From positions 35,949,473 through 36,013,472 of the forward strand of contig NC_069122.1 in the NCBI RefSeq assembly GCF_026914265.1: a stretch of 64,000 bases of DNA, read 5' to 3'. Positions 22,952-33,235 of the stretch are shown here, one piece after another. Made by a program: the position numbers and the translations under genes. Source of the stretch: Mya arenaria. Lineage: Eukaryota > Mollusca > Bivalvia > Myida > Myidae. Within the stretch, counting starts at the first letter, position 1, and every line of letters begins with the position of its first letter. The notes under the pieces are model-generated. The model ran no database searches and was not told the origin of the DNA. It was given only the letters and a program-made list of their open reading frames with translations.

Positions 22952-24361
22952 GGTCACTACTTTTATATAAATTGGTTTACAAAACCGACGGGTCTAATTT
23001 TCCGAAAAGTACAAAAAAAAATAAAAAATGAAGTTCTCTTTTTTTCAAAATTATTTTCCCGACAGTATTAATTTTGGTGCGAAACGAAAGAAATACGAAC
23101 AGATAACAGTACGAATGCAGTAGATCTCGACAGGTTTGTTGTTCCGTAGCCGTATTCGCCAATTTATAGTAATAGCATGTGAGCCAGTCAACTGTTATGG
23201 CAGCGCCGTTGGCAATGGCGGAATTGACGATAGCAGTCATTCTTTGTATGAAATAATAAATTAAAATATGCAGGGGTTGTTAAAATAACAATAGCAGTAA
23301 ACATTGGTAAATTGTTACAAACAATAACTGTCACGTGATTGTTATTTTTCCCCGCCAATTTAGGCCATGAAAATATTGTTGTTTATAGATAAAAAACAAA
23401 TATAAGTGTCAGCGGCTGCCATCGAATTAGTAGACACAAATATCTGTAAATTATGTGTGAGAAAAACATTTTATAACATTTTATGGTTAAATATCAAATG
23501 TGTGCAGTGCAGTAAGTGTGAGATGTGAAATCGAAAGTAAAATTTCTAAGTTGACACCGGTGAGTAGTTTCACAAATTCGGTCGGTGGTGTTTATGGATT
23601 TTAAATCACAAAATGGTTTGGAAATACTTGTCATCGAGTCAAAATAAAGCTTGTGTTTATTCTAGATTACATGTTTATTCATGTTTGGGTTAATATGAGT
23701 AAAAACAATAAAAGAGTTGAACACATGTGCCAATGACAGTTACTAATGCCAGTAGTTGTGTGCAAAACATTTAGATAAAACAACACTGCAATTGGTAATT
23801 ATTTCACTTTATTGACATTTTCCAATATTGAAATAACTGAAACAATATTTAGAAAATGTAATGTATTGTTATAATACAGTGCGTTTTTTTGTATTTTAAT
23901 ACGTAAAATTCGCCTTCCCTTTTTTCAATTTAATATGTGTCAGTTTTTAAGTGATCTGCATTCACTTTTGCTTTAGCATACCCTTAAAGCTTAACACATG
24001 TCTTGCTGAGTGATATTCAATGTATCTTTGATACAAAGTGTAGTTTATACATGTAAACATGTTTTAAAGTCAATTGCATTGATGTTTTATATGCACAGTA
24101 TGTAAAATTTAAACTGTATGCTTAATTAGAACTTTGAAAATTTGAGTGTATTAAAACATGCATTAATAGCAGTTTATTTTTTTTAAATGTCACGTAAATG
24201 ATATAAATTTTCAACGTTTTTATGTTGTTCTCTGATTGATTTTCAGCCTTTAAGAGTATGTTTTCTGTCTTTTTTTCCTTTTTCTGTTGTTTTTGTTCGA
24301 CGACCCGGTGGACATTTTTCCCAAAAATTCTTGTAAACCAAAAAATAAAAAAGGAGTGGCC
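22952..24361. mobile_element. 1.4-kb inverted-repeat DNA transposon with TAA target duplication (PIF/Harbinger-like)
   Basis: The left end GGTCACTACTTTTATATAAA and the right end (minus strand) GGCCACTCCTTTTTTATTTT are inverted matches, continuing into TTGGTTTACAA on both sides. TAA flanks the element at 22949-22951 and 24362-24364. Collagen-like copy 2 reads straight through at the same point (GACATATCTGATGAAGATC near 45273-45291), giving the empty site. A 3-bp TAA/TTA duplication is characteristic of PIF/Harbinger. No transposase is visible, so it is non-autonomous. Confidence 0.8.
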
Positions 24362-24608
24362 TAATGAAGATATTTTACGAGATATGAGCTACGATTCTGA
24401 AGATGGAGATATCTTGACGGAGGAAGAGTATATTAAACTGTTGAAGAAAGAGGAAGACGGTTTTATTGATGATCAGTTTAACAATGGAGCCATAACATCT
24501 ACACCGGTACTATTTTAAGATCAATTCAACAATGAGACCACGACATTTGCACCTGAGATGTATGAAGATATTTCAGAGGAATATTCTGATGCACATTCCG
24601 AAGATTGA

Positions 24609-25437
24609 TCTGATGAGAGTTCGTTTTCGTTAACATACTGTTCACTTATTCAGTGTTTGATATCAAGCATATTCAAACTAATGTTTTTTTATTGTTGTCA
24701 AAATGCAACTTACGATTTTAAAAAAATGCAGTTGCATACACATACATTTAGCTTAAATCTAACAAACCTATTTCTATTATATAATAAATAGTAAGAGAAA
24801 TAAACACATTCAATACACTTACATCGTCAGTTTACCTTTAATTTGCAATATAGAAATAAAGAAATATTGAAATATTTAAGGCGACAATAGAAGTCAAGAA
24901 CTACAGATTATAATAATTATTTGTATTTTTTTATTTATTTTACCTAAAGCCTAGAAGGTCTAAATGATTATGAAGATTTGTGAAAAATAATCATCCCACA
25001 TATTCAAACACTTATAAAAGGCATTTCCTAACTTAAGTCATATTATTTTTTTCAGATTTTGTCAAAAATACGTTTATACATTTTTAACATAAACAGTGAG
25101 TAGTTTAAATAAAGAGAATGAAAAAATACTGTCTAAGCAAATATACAAAGACATATTATATAAAAAGCGAGAAACTTAAATTAGAGAATGGCTTAAGCTG
25201 GGAAACCCCTTTAAGATATCGCTTGAATACTGGGTCTGCTCTATATCACTGGAAGCTGTAAAAGCTTGTTTAGTTTGAACCGTTGTTTAGTCACAGCACC
25301 TGATGAATATTGTGATATGTTGTTGCCTAAAACTACACAAAGCTGGACCAAGTTCGCGTGAATAATGTCCTCCAAAAGCCAAGAATGCAAACATGCGAGT
25401 TACATGATTGAATAGTCAGTCAGCCAGTTTAAATATC
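24609..25437. other. 3' flank of collagen-like copy 1
   Basis: No gene. Polyadenylation-like AATAAA at 24799-24804, in a GAGAAATAAACAC context shared with copy 2 (45902-45914). The rest is AT-rich and homologous to 45672-46666. Confidence 0.5.
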
Positions 25438-27042
25438 CTAGTATTGGTTTCCACCGTCGGTGTTGATAATTTTGGCTTTCATGCCCTGAAAACAAAATAC
25501 AATATAATTGTACGTCTAAGCGTGATTGTGAAGATATCTACAAATGATAGGTTTACCCTTATCATTTTGTTAGAAGGATAATTATCACCAGCTACATTAT
25601 TGAGCTGAAGTAATGCACTATTGTGAACTGAAAATTAGGCAGAGTTATTAGGATAGTGACCGAGGTGCTTTATATATAATATGTGCTTGTTGTGTGTATC
25701 TCGTTTAATATTATGCATTAAACACTTTGCCTCTGAACAGGGTCATCGTGAAACTTGGCATTTGATTTACCCAAAAAGTTACCATTGTTTAATTAATATA
25801 AAGCACACCAATGTTTGATTCAAAACTGTACCATTGTGTTGAAAGCCGAGCGAATATTGCTTTGTCTATGACAGCCACTAGACACTACCTTATCATTTTA
25901 TCCGTTTACCATGAGTTTAATGTTCGTTTACAGTTTATCTGCTGACGTCCGTCGACATGTATTGCATTTGATCTCTTTAAAGGCCGCAATTAATCATAGT
26001 GGTCTTGATAAATAGTTTGATACGGAAACAATCGTTGTCAATACCTAAGTTATAAGGTCAAACTAAACAACAGCAACTGTGTACAGTAAGGTGCCACATG
26101 TAAGACATATCGCTGTCAAACTTGATCAGAATGTTTGTCTCGACATAAGGTCGAACAGGATCAATATTGTGTCATATTGGTCAACAGTATTGCCACTATG
26201 TTCAATCAAATAAAGTCCTGTAAACATACTTGAGGTCCATTCGGGATGAAAATGTGCATCCCAAAATTAAAGGCAAATTAAATTCTATATCACTATTGGT
26301 CAAGACCAATCTTATAAAGTAACAATATAGTGAACACTCGTGAACACGAGAGTCCAAACTTATTCAAACATGGCTTGCATGTGTATTGTCAAGACAACTT
26401 AATGCTAAGTTATTTTAAGTCTGAAACTGGGTCAGTGGAACAAACCATACCATGGTATACACTTAACGCGCAACAAACATGCCTCGTTTGTTAAATAACG
26501 GAAGGTCATAATGTTTGTTGAGGTGACATCTGGAACGTGTTTGTTATTTGATAGCCTATGATTAAACCAAACCTGGACTCCAAGTGCCACTTTGTGTTAT
26601 AATCTAAACAAATGTAAGACAAAACCATAGGCAGAAACATATCTTCAAAACGTTTTGATTTAACATAGTTGTTTTTTAATCTGATAAAGGGTAAACAGAT
26701 TTACGTTATAGCCGATCATGAAACAAAAGTGTTTGCATCAAAGACTTTAAGCATTTCGTTTAACTTTGAAGTTTTGTTTCCTAACATTCAAGCTATCGTA
26801 GCCTTCAACAAGTTGATGACCAGTGAAGGCTTCATACACATTGCAAGCATAGTTATCAAATTTACTCATTAACATTTTATTTTAGGATCAAAAATATATT
26901 ACTCCCTAATACATTGAATGACACAATATATCACAAACATACGTACCCTTGCATCTGAAATGGAGCACCAGAACTGGTGGTTAGGACACAGCCGCATACC
27001 AGATTTCTTATTGGTTTTCAAACATCTCTTCGTTGTCCTCTC
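25438..27042 (-). CDS. small cysteine-containing protein, last two exons (partial, unit 2)
   Basis: Two exon-like blocks on the minus strand. Exon 26947-27042 follows a CTTCAG acceptor and ends at AGG/GTACGT. Exon 25438-25485 follows TTTTCAG and ends in TAG. Joined in phase 0 they would encode a C-terminus with RCLKTNKKSGMRLCPNHQFW and then INTDGGNQY. The paralogue at 46667-46723 differs partly by silent changes and keeps NTDGGN-Y, which supports coding. No upstream exon or signal peptide was found between 27042 and 28796, and another frame of the first exon (EDNEEMFENQ then stop) cannot be excluded. I do not recognise the family. Confidence 0.35.
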
Positions 27043-28355
27043 CTGAAGTATATACGTAAAGACGGTTTCAGCTAAAATTTCGGCTACGACGTATTGTTAA
27101 TAAGGCAGCTCGGTCTTCGAATATGACTTGCTAGACTTCGAAAAAGAATAATGTGTGGTTTGAAGAACTCCAAGGAATACGATATTCCTCTTTTATATTA
27201 AGTTTCGGTTCCAGATGAAGTCACACGGCTGTTGTAGACTATGGCCCTATTGAGACCGTAACATTACCTTAATGTGGCTCATTAATTTGCGTTTTTTCTT
27301 TACTTTAAAAAGGTTCAAGGGACTTGATGGCTCAGACAACTCTAAACATACCGTGTGTATACATTATTCAGTCTTATATCAATATTAAATACGTGTTTAA
27401 ATCTCAAACATATGTATGTTTTAAGTTTTCTCATCCAAATATACATATGTGTATTAAAAAAGCTAAACAATTAGAGTAATAGTACTATTGCAATTCAAAT
27501 TTGAAATTGTTTATTCTGGCAGTTCAAGAGAACAACTTTCGAAAGTAAAATATTAAACTAACCACGAAATGTCAATCAAGTGTCCATGTATACCAAATAT
27601 TTTTTTCCAGTTACGTTAACGGATTAACGAATATCTTTCCTGGGTTACATTTAGGACAGTTTCATTTAACGCCTTTGGGACCATCTATCAACAAAGGTAT
27701 GGTATGGTCCAAGATGACCCATATCTGAAAAGCGGAATTCTAGATTGAGTTAGCATATAAACTCGTATCTGACACTCGCTGTAGTTCCTTGTCTTAAACT
27801 TATAGGTCGTATGCTCCTTAAAACTTTGAATTCAAATGTCCAAACCAAACGAATGTTGAATCAATCATCCAACAATGTTTAAAAATAAAACAAATCAATC
27901 ACGGAATTCCTGATGTGTCTGTTGCATTTATCTTCATAACAGGATTATTAAGTTCTGAGATTTATATCCATTTTGAAGGAAAACATGTTCATGTTTTATT
28001 TCCAATTGCACTGAACATCCTGTCGTATCTGAAAGTACATATTGTCAACTCAATGCCACAATTTAATCAAACCATTTAGAATTGCAATTTACTGCTGGGA
28101 TGGTAAAACGATGTTTTATTATTTATCAATATCAGTTTAAGGTTGGATACTGAATTTGTCGACAATTAAAACTTGTATCATAATCGAAGACAAAAACCAA
28201 TTAACGGTCAAGGAGACTATTTTTGTATATGCCTTACAGAAAACAAATTGCGTAGGTGAAGAAAAAATAACTCAAAAGTCTGATCATCATCTTTCATTTA
28301 ATAATACTAAAGAGAAAAAGAATGTGGTTCTAAAATTAAACAAAAATGATGTACA
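27043..28355. other. conserved inter-gene spacer, unit 2
   Basis: No gene is recognised. Blocks such as TTCGGCTACGACGTATTG (27080), CATACCGTGTGTATACATTA (27346) and AACCACGAAATGTCAATC (27557) are shared with units 1 and 3, so this spacer belongs to the duplicated module. A 78-codon open frame at 28156-28392 runs into the GGATCC-type repeat and is not supported. Confidence 0.5.
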
Positions 28356-28625
28356 TGAGGGGATCCAGGATTCGAAGTCAGTGGGGGCGTAGCTTAAGGG
28401 TATAACCCTTTATACTTGAGCCACTCCTTCAGAATCGAACTTATTTGGTTAAAAGTGTTGGCAGTGGGGTTAGTGGGTAACCCCCAAGAAAATGTTAACA
28501 ATTTCTTATCCGAAACCCGAATTTGGGTGTATTTTATTACTTTTTACTCCTATATTGAAATATACATTTAATTTGGACGATTTGGTTGGGGGTGCGCCGG
28601 GTGTGCCAACCCCCGGAACCAAAAG
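28356..28625. repeat. GGATCC-type dispersed repeat, unit 2 copy
   Basis: Homologue of 8771-9045. It reads GCGTAGCTTAAGGGTATAAC near 28386, which is the uninterrupted form of the site filled by a MITE in unit 3. Confidence 0.65.
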
Positions 28626-28795
28626 TGATGTAAACAAACCAATAAAAGATAAACACATGATAATTCAATGGTTAGCCTTCATAAATAGATAACAGAAAGT
28701 CGCTTGTGTAGTATCAGCTATAAGATGAGAGGCCACGAAGATAATATTTCAGCAGCTGTGTGTTTCATTTTATGCGTTACAACGTACCGCCCCGG

Positions 28796-28889
28796 TATTT
28801 AAAGCATAAAGTGCAAGTTTGGACGCATACCTTTAAACTCAGACAGACCTTTTTCAAGAAATCGTCAACAGGTACTTTCAACCAATTCG
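28796..28889 (+). promoter_or_regulatory. predicted core promoter and non-coding first exon of HSPA12 copy 2
   Basis: TATTTAAAG at 28796-28804, then the conserved leader block ending at a GTAGGT donor (intron from 28890). Same arrangement as upstream of copies 1 and 3. Confidence 0.45.
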
Positions 28890-30189
28890 GTAGGTATTTC
28901 AAAACTACTTCCAGTTAAGATAAGTGGAACTTGAAATAACCGGACTGATGGAGTTTAAATAAAGGATCGCTTAAGGTAAATTTAGCAGTTTACATATAAC
29001 AATTTAGATTTATGTTTAAAAAAATGGTAATATAAAATAAGAGCTTGTGAAAGAAAATGGGCCGTATTGCATTGCAAGCAAATTGTATATCGAAAGAGGA
29101 AGTATGAAAAAATACGCGTCGTGTATCTGCATGTTATCATCAAATCGTGAAGGACTGAGGGATTTAACCAAAATAGGAAGTAAAGTAAAATATCATTGTT
29201 TTCAAACATCATATCCATTTTAATTTCCGTATTGTATTTGGTTCCAGTCGACGACAATAACGAAAGAGGGATTCCGATATGTCTCTTGTAAGTACACATT
29301 CGAATCACTCTAATGAAATATGCTTTATACCGAATAACATATTTATATCTGTACATGTTTATTGCATTACATTTTTTAGAAGTTCCTATACTTATTTATA
29401 CAAGTTTTAAGTGGTGAGACGGTGAGAGTGGTCGTGTAGTTAGGGGGCCGCCTCTAAGGTTCTCATGGCCTAAAATTGGACAACAGTACTGGATTCTACC
29501 CAGGGAAAGTACTCGAGTGTTTCTGTAAACTGTCGCTACAATCGATATAAATGAAATTAGTAAAGAAAAGTTCTTAATACATGAATTTTAGCAAATTTAT
29601 TTAATGATTCATGTGCTGCACTCTATTACTTTTAGTGTGGTATATTTCAAAGAGCTTGTTGCCAAAATTGGTAATATTATTGTGTTACGAATGCACTAGA
29701 ATGCAACATTTCAGACAAAAATTATATGTGCCGTAAAACCCGACCTCAAGTGACATAGGATACCAATATTTTTAATGCCGATGTGGTAAGGGTACGTCTT
29801 AAGGTACGCCGCGGTCTCCATCCCCTCTTCTCTAGTGTGAAATGCTGGAACCACCTCAGCTTATTGCCAAATAGACTCGATATTATTTATTTGTTAGGCC
29901 ATTTTTATACTATATTAGAGATTGTTTTGTACGATTCGATGCAGATTTCTCAATTCTTCTTTTTGAAACAGTCGAAACCATTGCTGGTTGCAGCCATAGA
30001 TTTCGGTACGATGTACTCGAGTTGGGCGTTCTCCTTTCGTCATGAATACGAAAGTGATCCAACACAGATATCAGCAAAACAGTGGCTGAAACATGAATCG
30101 ACGAAGGGTTTGTAATGATAATTATATAAAAAAATCTAATTGCTTGCGTTTTAAGATTGCATTTACTGCTAGACGGCGTTTTTTTATGA

Positions 30190-31198
30190 ATTTACTTAAG
30201 AATTGAACATAATTTTACTGCGTTTCATTGATTCCGACACTTCATACATCAATGAAACGCAGAAAACTAATGTTCAATACTTATAATAACAACCATAAAA
30301 ATAAAAGATCATTTTCATTTTGCTATTATCCAAGAACCGCAATTCATCACTCGATAATTCCACGTAGTTTGTAGCCTTCCCACGTGTATGGATACATCAT
30401 CGTCTTGGAGACACGAGGAGCTAAATTTAGTAACGATGTGACCAGTAATGGCTGCCGACTCCTCATTTTATCCCATTTCGAAGCGGATTTACAACACCTT
30501 TCGTGTAAGATATTTACATAAAGGCGACTTTTTTAAACTCTGAAATGTATCTTCCATTATTCCTTACCTAAGACAATAGTTTTACCATTAAATCTACTGC
30601 CCTGTTGTTTATATTCCTGAATTGTCGGCATGTCATTACTTTCGTTAAGCTGTTGGCTTAGATCTTACTTTTCATTTTCACCTTCATTTTTATTTGTAAC
30701 TTCAGGCAAATCATCAAATGAAATGTTCATCAGTTCTTCAATTTCTGGAAAACTCTCAGTAGCAGCAGCAGTTTCCTCACTCAATTCCGGCACAAACAAC
30801 TCAAAACTACCAAAAATATCTTTAAGCAAGTCGAAATCTAACAGATCATCCGCCATGTTTACTCTGTGCTGTAGACGAACTTTCAGCTTCCAGTGATCCG
30901 CAATCAATTTTTTGTCATTTATAATAAAAAATAAAACAAAAGCAATATTTCTTAAAGGTTTATTGTTCAGTTGTTGCTTTTTTATCCCCAGATTTTTTTA
31001 AGAAGGAAAATGCACATGTAAGCAACTTCCTACTATGACGTGACGCCATAGGTTGTAAATAGAAAGTAGCCCGGTTATGAAGATTAACAAGCTGATTTGC
31101 ATACACGAATGCTCATTGGGAAATGAATGAATATCACATGGGTTGTGTTATCCAATAAGATTTAAGAATTTACTCGCACCTGCTCAAAGTAGTTATTA
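30190..31198 (-). mobile_element. about 1-kb insertion in intron 2 of HSPA12 copy 2, carrying a promoter-plus-first-exon-like segment
   Basis: Intron 2 of copy 1 passes directly from GGCGTTTTTTATGAAT to GGCAATTTCTTTTCAG; copy 2 holds about 1 kb between the same flanks. On the minus strand it contains an acidic open frame of 63 codons from an internal ATG at 30856 (MADDLLDFDLLKDIFGSFEL, then VPELSEET and SFPEIEELM). Near its end is a possible splice donor, GTAAGA. A CRE-like GCGTCACGTCA lies about 190 bp upstream of that ATG (31031-31041). The N-terminus resembles, from memory, KIAA1958/QRICH1-like proteins of Crypton origin. That identity is a suggestion, not a match I can verify. Confidence 0.4.
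30203..30277. repeat. hairpin at the left end of the intron 2 insertion
   Basis: TTGAACATAATTTT...GCGTTTCATTGAT pairs with ATCAATGAAACGC...AACTAATGTTCAA around a 15-nt loop. It lies at the edge of the segment absent from copies 1 and 3. Confidence 0.7.
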
Positions 31199-33082
31199 TA
31201 GGCAGTTTCTTTTCAATTATTTGAGTCTTTTAAGATATATATATATACATGACTTTGAGCCGCTGCACTTAATTTGAAATATATAAAAAGAAATGAAAGG
31301 AGATAAACATATGACGCAGTACAGACTTGGTTCAATATTATTATTTTCATCAATTTCTCCATAACATAGAGTGAACATAATCTAACTTAATCGTACTGTA
31401 TTTTGTTTTAATTATCAAACACACATATACATTCTTTTGGTAAGGACCAACAACGGTTTTGATAAAACCCGATGGAAGAACCCTGGAGGCATTTGTCTTT
31501 GAGGCGGAGACAAGATACGCAGAACTGATAGACGAAGAGGCGCATGAATCGTACTACTTCTTCAAAAGGTTTAAAATGAAGTTATGGAACCAGGCAAGTA
31601 CATGCCAAAGGTTAGAGGGAAAATTCAATTTATGGAATTCATCTGCTTTCACATCATGTTGTTTGTATTTCCTAACCCATTTTACTGTGCTGTTAATAAT
31701 AAATATATTCATATTTTTAGTCTGTGGGCCGTTCCAATATTTATACATAAAGTTTATTCATGACTTACTTTATAGAAATCGCCATACGTAAATAACTTGA
31801 TCATGTTGATTACAATCAATATTAGGCAAAACTTAATGGGTAATTTGATATCAGGCATTTGACGTTTTACCATTCAATGATTGTGTCATATCGTAATGTA
31901 TTAATTTGAAGTTTGTCCACTTGTTTTGAGTACAATAAATTTAAAACTTGAAATGATTTTTTTATAAATTTGTAAAATATATCGATGAAACAAACACTGA
32001 CATAGAATGCTAGTATTTCGCATCAACATGTCGGCAACATGGCTGATTGAAATAGCTGTATCCAAAAACAATCAAAGTTTCAACACGAATCGAAAGCGTT
32101 TGAAAAATTCTGATTTAACAAAATGTATCACTTAAAATATTTCCAAGCGACTCGTTAAAACAAACTACCTATCTATGTTAATTTGATGTACTCTCATTTT
32201 GTTTCAGAAAATCGAACGGGATATGGTCATTCAAGACGAAAATAGTCGTTATCTATCTGCAAAAACTGTGTTTGCACCATCGATCAAGTAAGCCAAATAG
32301 TTGCACAGACATATTAAATGTGGGTGCCTCTATATCAAATAACACTGTAACCTGAATATATGCATTAAAAATTCACTACTTAATGGTTAATATACTGGGT
32401 CTTATCTGTAAAGTCAGCTAGATTCATTAAAATAAAAATAGTATGTTTTCTCCTCTGCTACTTTTAGCATGTTTTTTTTTTTTTTCTTCAGAAAGTTTTA
32501 GATTTTTCTATTTATTAAATGTATAGAAAACATAGAATTAAAATGATTCTTATAGAGTCTTAGAGAAAGTTATTGATGATGTTTTCGCATTTATTTTGTA
32601 TGTAAGGAAAATATTTTCTAACTTTAACCTTTGGAAAAATAAACGTTCATTAAAATGTTAACAAGTCTTTATAAAAGTTTTACCGGTGCTAGAACATGTA
32701 AACAATTATATTGCATTAAATTAATGTATCATGTAAGCATTACGTTTTAATTTTTTTGGGGGGAATTATATTGAGCGATGTTTAAATGTACAGGGGTTAT
32801 TATGAAAGGATGCTTTTCTGGTGGCTGCAAGGATCATGGTTCTTATTCTTTAAAATTGTAAAACAACTAATATATAAATGTTGTTGTTGTTTTAAGTTTC
32901 TCGCTAGTTTCTCTTTCTCTATTGTGTACGGTCGTCGTAACTATATAAAACATATTATTAGTTTTTTTACTACACATATCTGCCCTTCATTGAATGACTG
33001 CACTTTCAATTGATCTTAAGATTTCGGGGTGTTGATAGAACAGATCAATAGCAGTGATATATAAGATAAATATGTCAAAAAT

Positions 33083-33235
33083 AAACGGTTGATATCTGTC
33101 AAGAATATACGGTTTATATTTGTCCAGAATATGCGGTTTATATATGTCAAGGGTTTATGGTTTATATCTGTTCGTATATGTAGAACACGTACGATGTATA
33201 TCTAACAAAACATATGGTGTATATCTGTCAAGAAC
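33083..33235. repeat. 24-bp minisatellite in intron 4 of HSPA12 copy 2
   Basis: Degenerate repeats of ATACGGTTTATATCTGTCAA plus GAAT. The same motif is more expanded in copy 3 (59330-59555) and present only about one and a half times in copy 1 (12150-12186). Confidence 0.7.

Larger units (their letters stand above)
16818..24608 (+). pseudogene. short collagen-like gene with N-terminal coiled coil, copy 1 (broken)
   Basis: Exons recognised by comparison with copy 2: exon 1 from ATG 16818 to about 17052 (signal-peptide-like start, then a heptad-rich stretch IAALVEKLSEEEHEIQEWKL), 19144-19215 (LSRRTRGVV, then GKPGPPG), 21313-21447, 21783-21979 and 22486-24608. The middle exons encode Gly-X-Y repeats (for example [16 protein letters not shown]), split G/GT as in many collagens. 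Damage: a stop in the signal-peptide region, loss of the exon 1 donor, TGA at 21348-21350, an 18-nt deletion and lost donor at the end of exon 4, an 11-nt deletion in the last exon near 22669, a transposon at 22952-24361, and a stop in the acidic tail near 24517. AATAAA is at 24799. The ancestral product was probably a secreted short collagen. Confidence 0.8.

Noticed and set aside
22977-23240. 87-codon minus-strand frame inside the collagen-disrupting transposon, as a possible transposase
   Set aside because: No DDE-type or HTH motif and low-complexity ends; the element appears non-autonomous.
28156-28692. Open frames of 66-78 codons upstream of HSPA12 copy 2
   Set aside because: They overlap a dispersed repeat and are not open in units 1 and 3.
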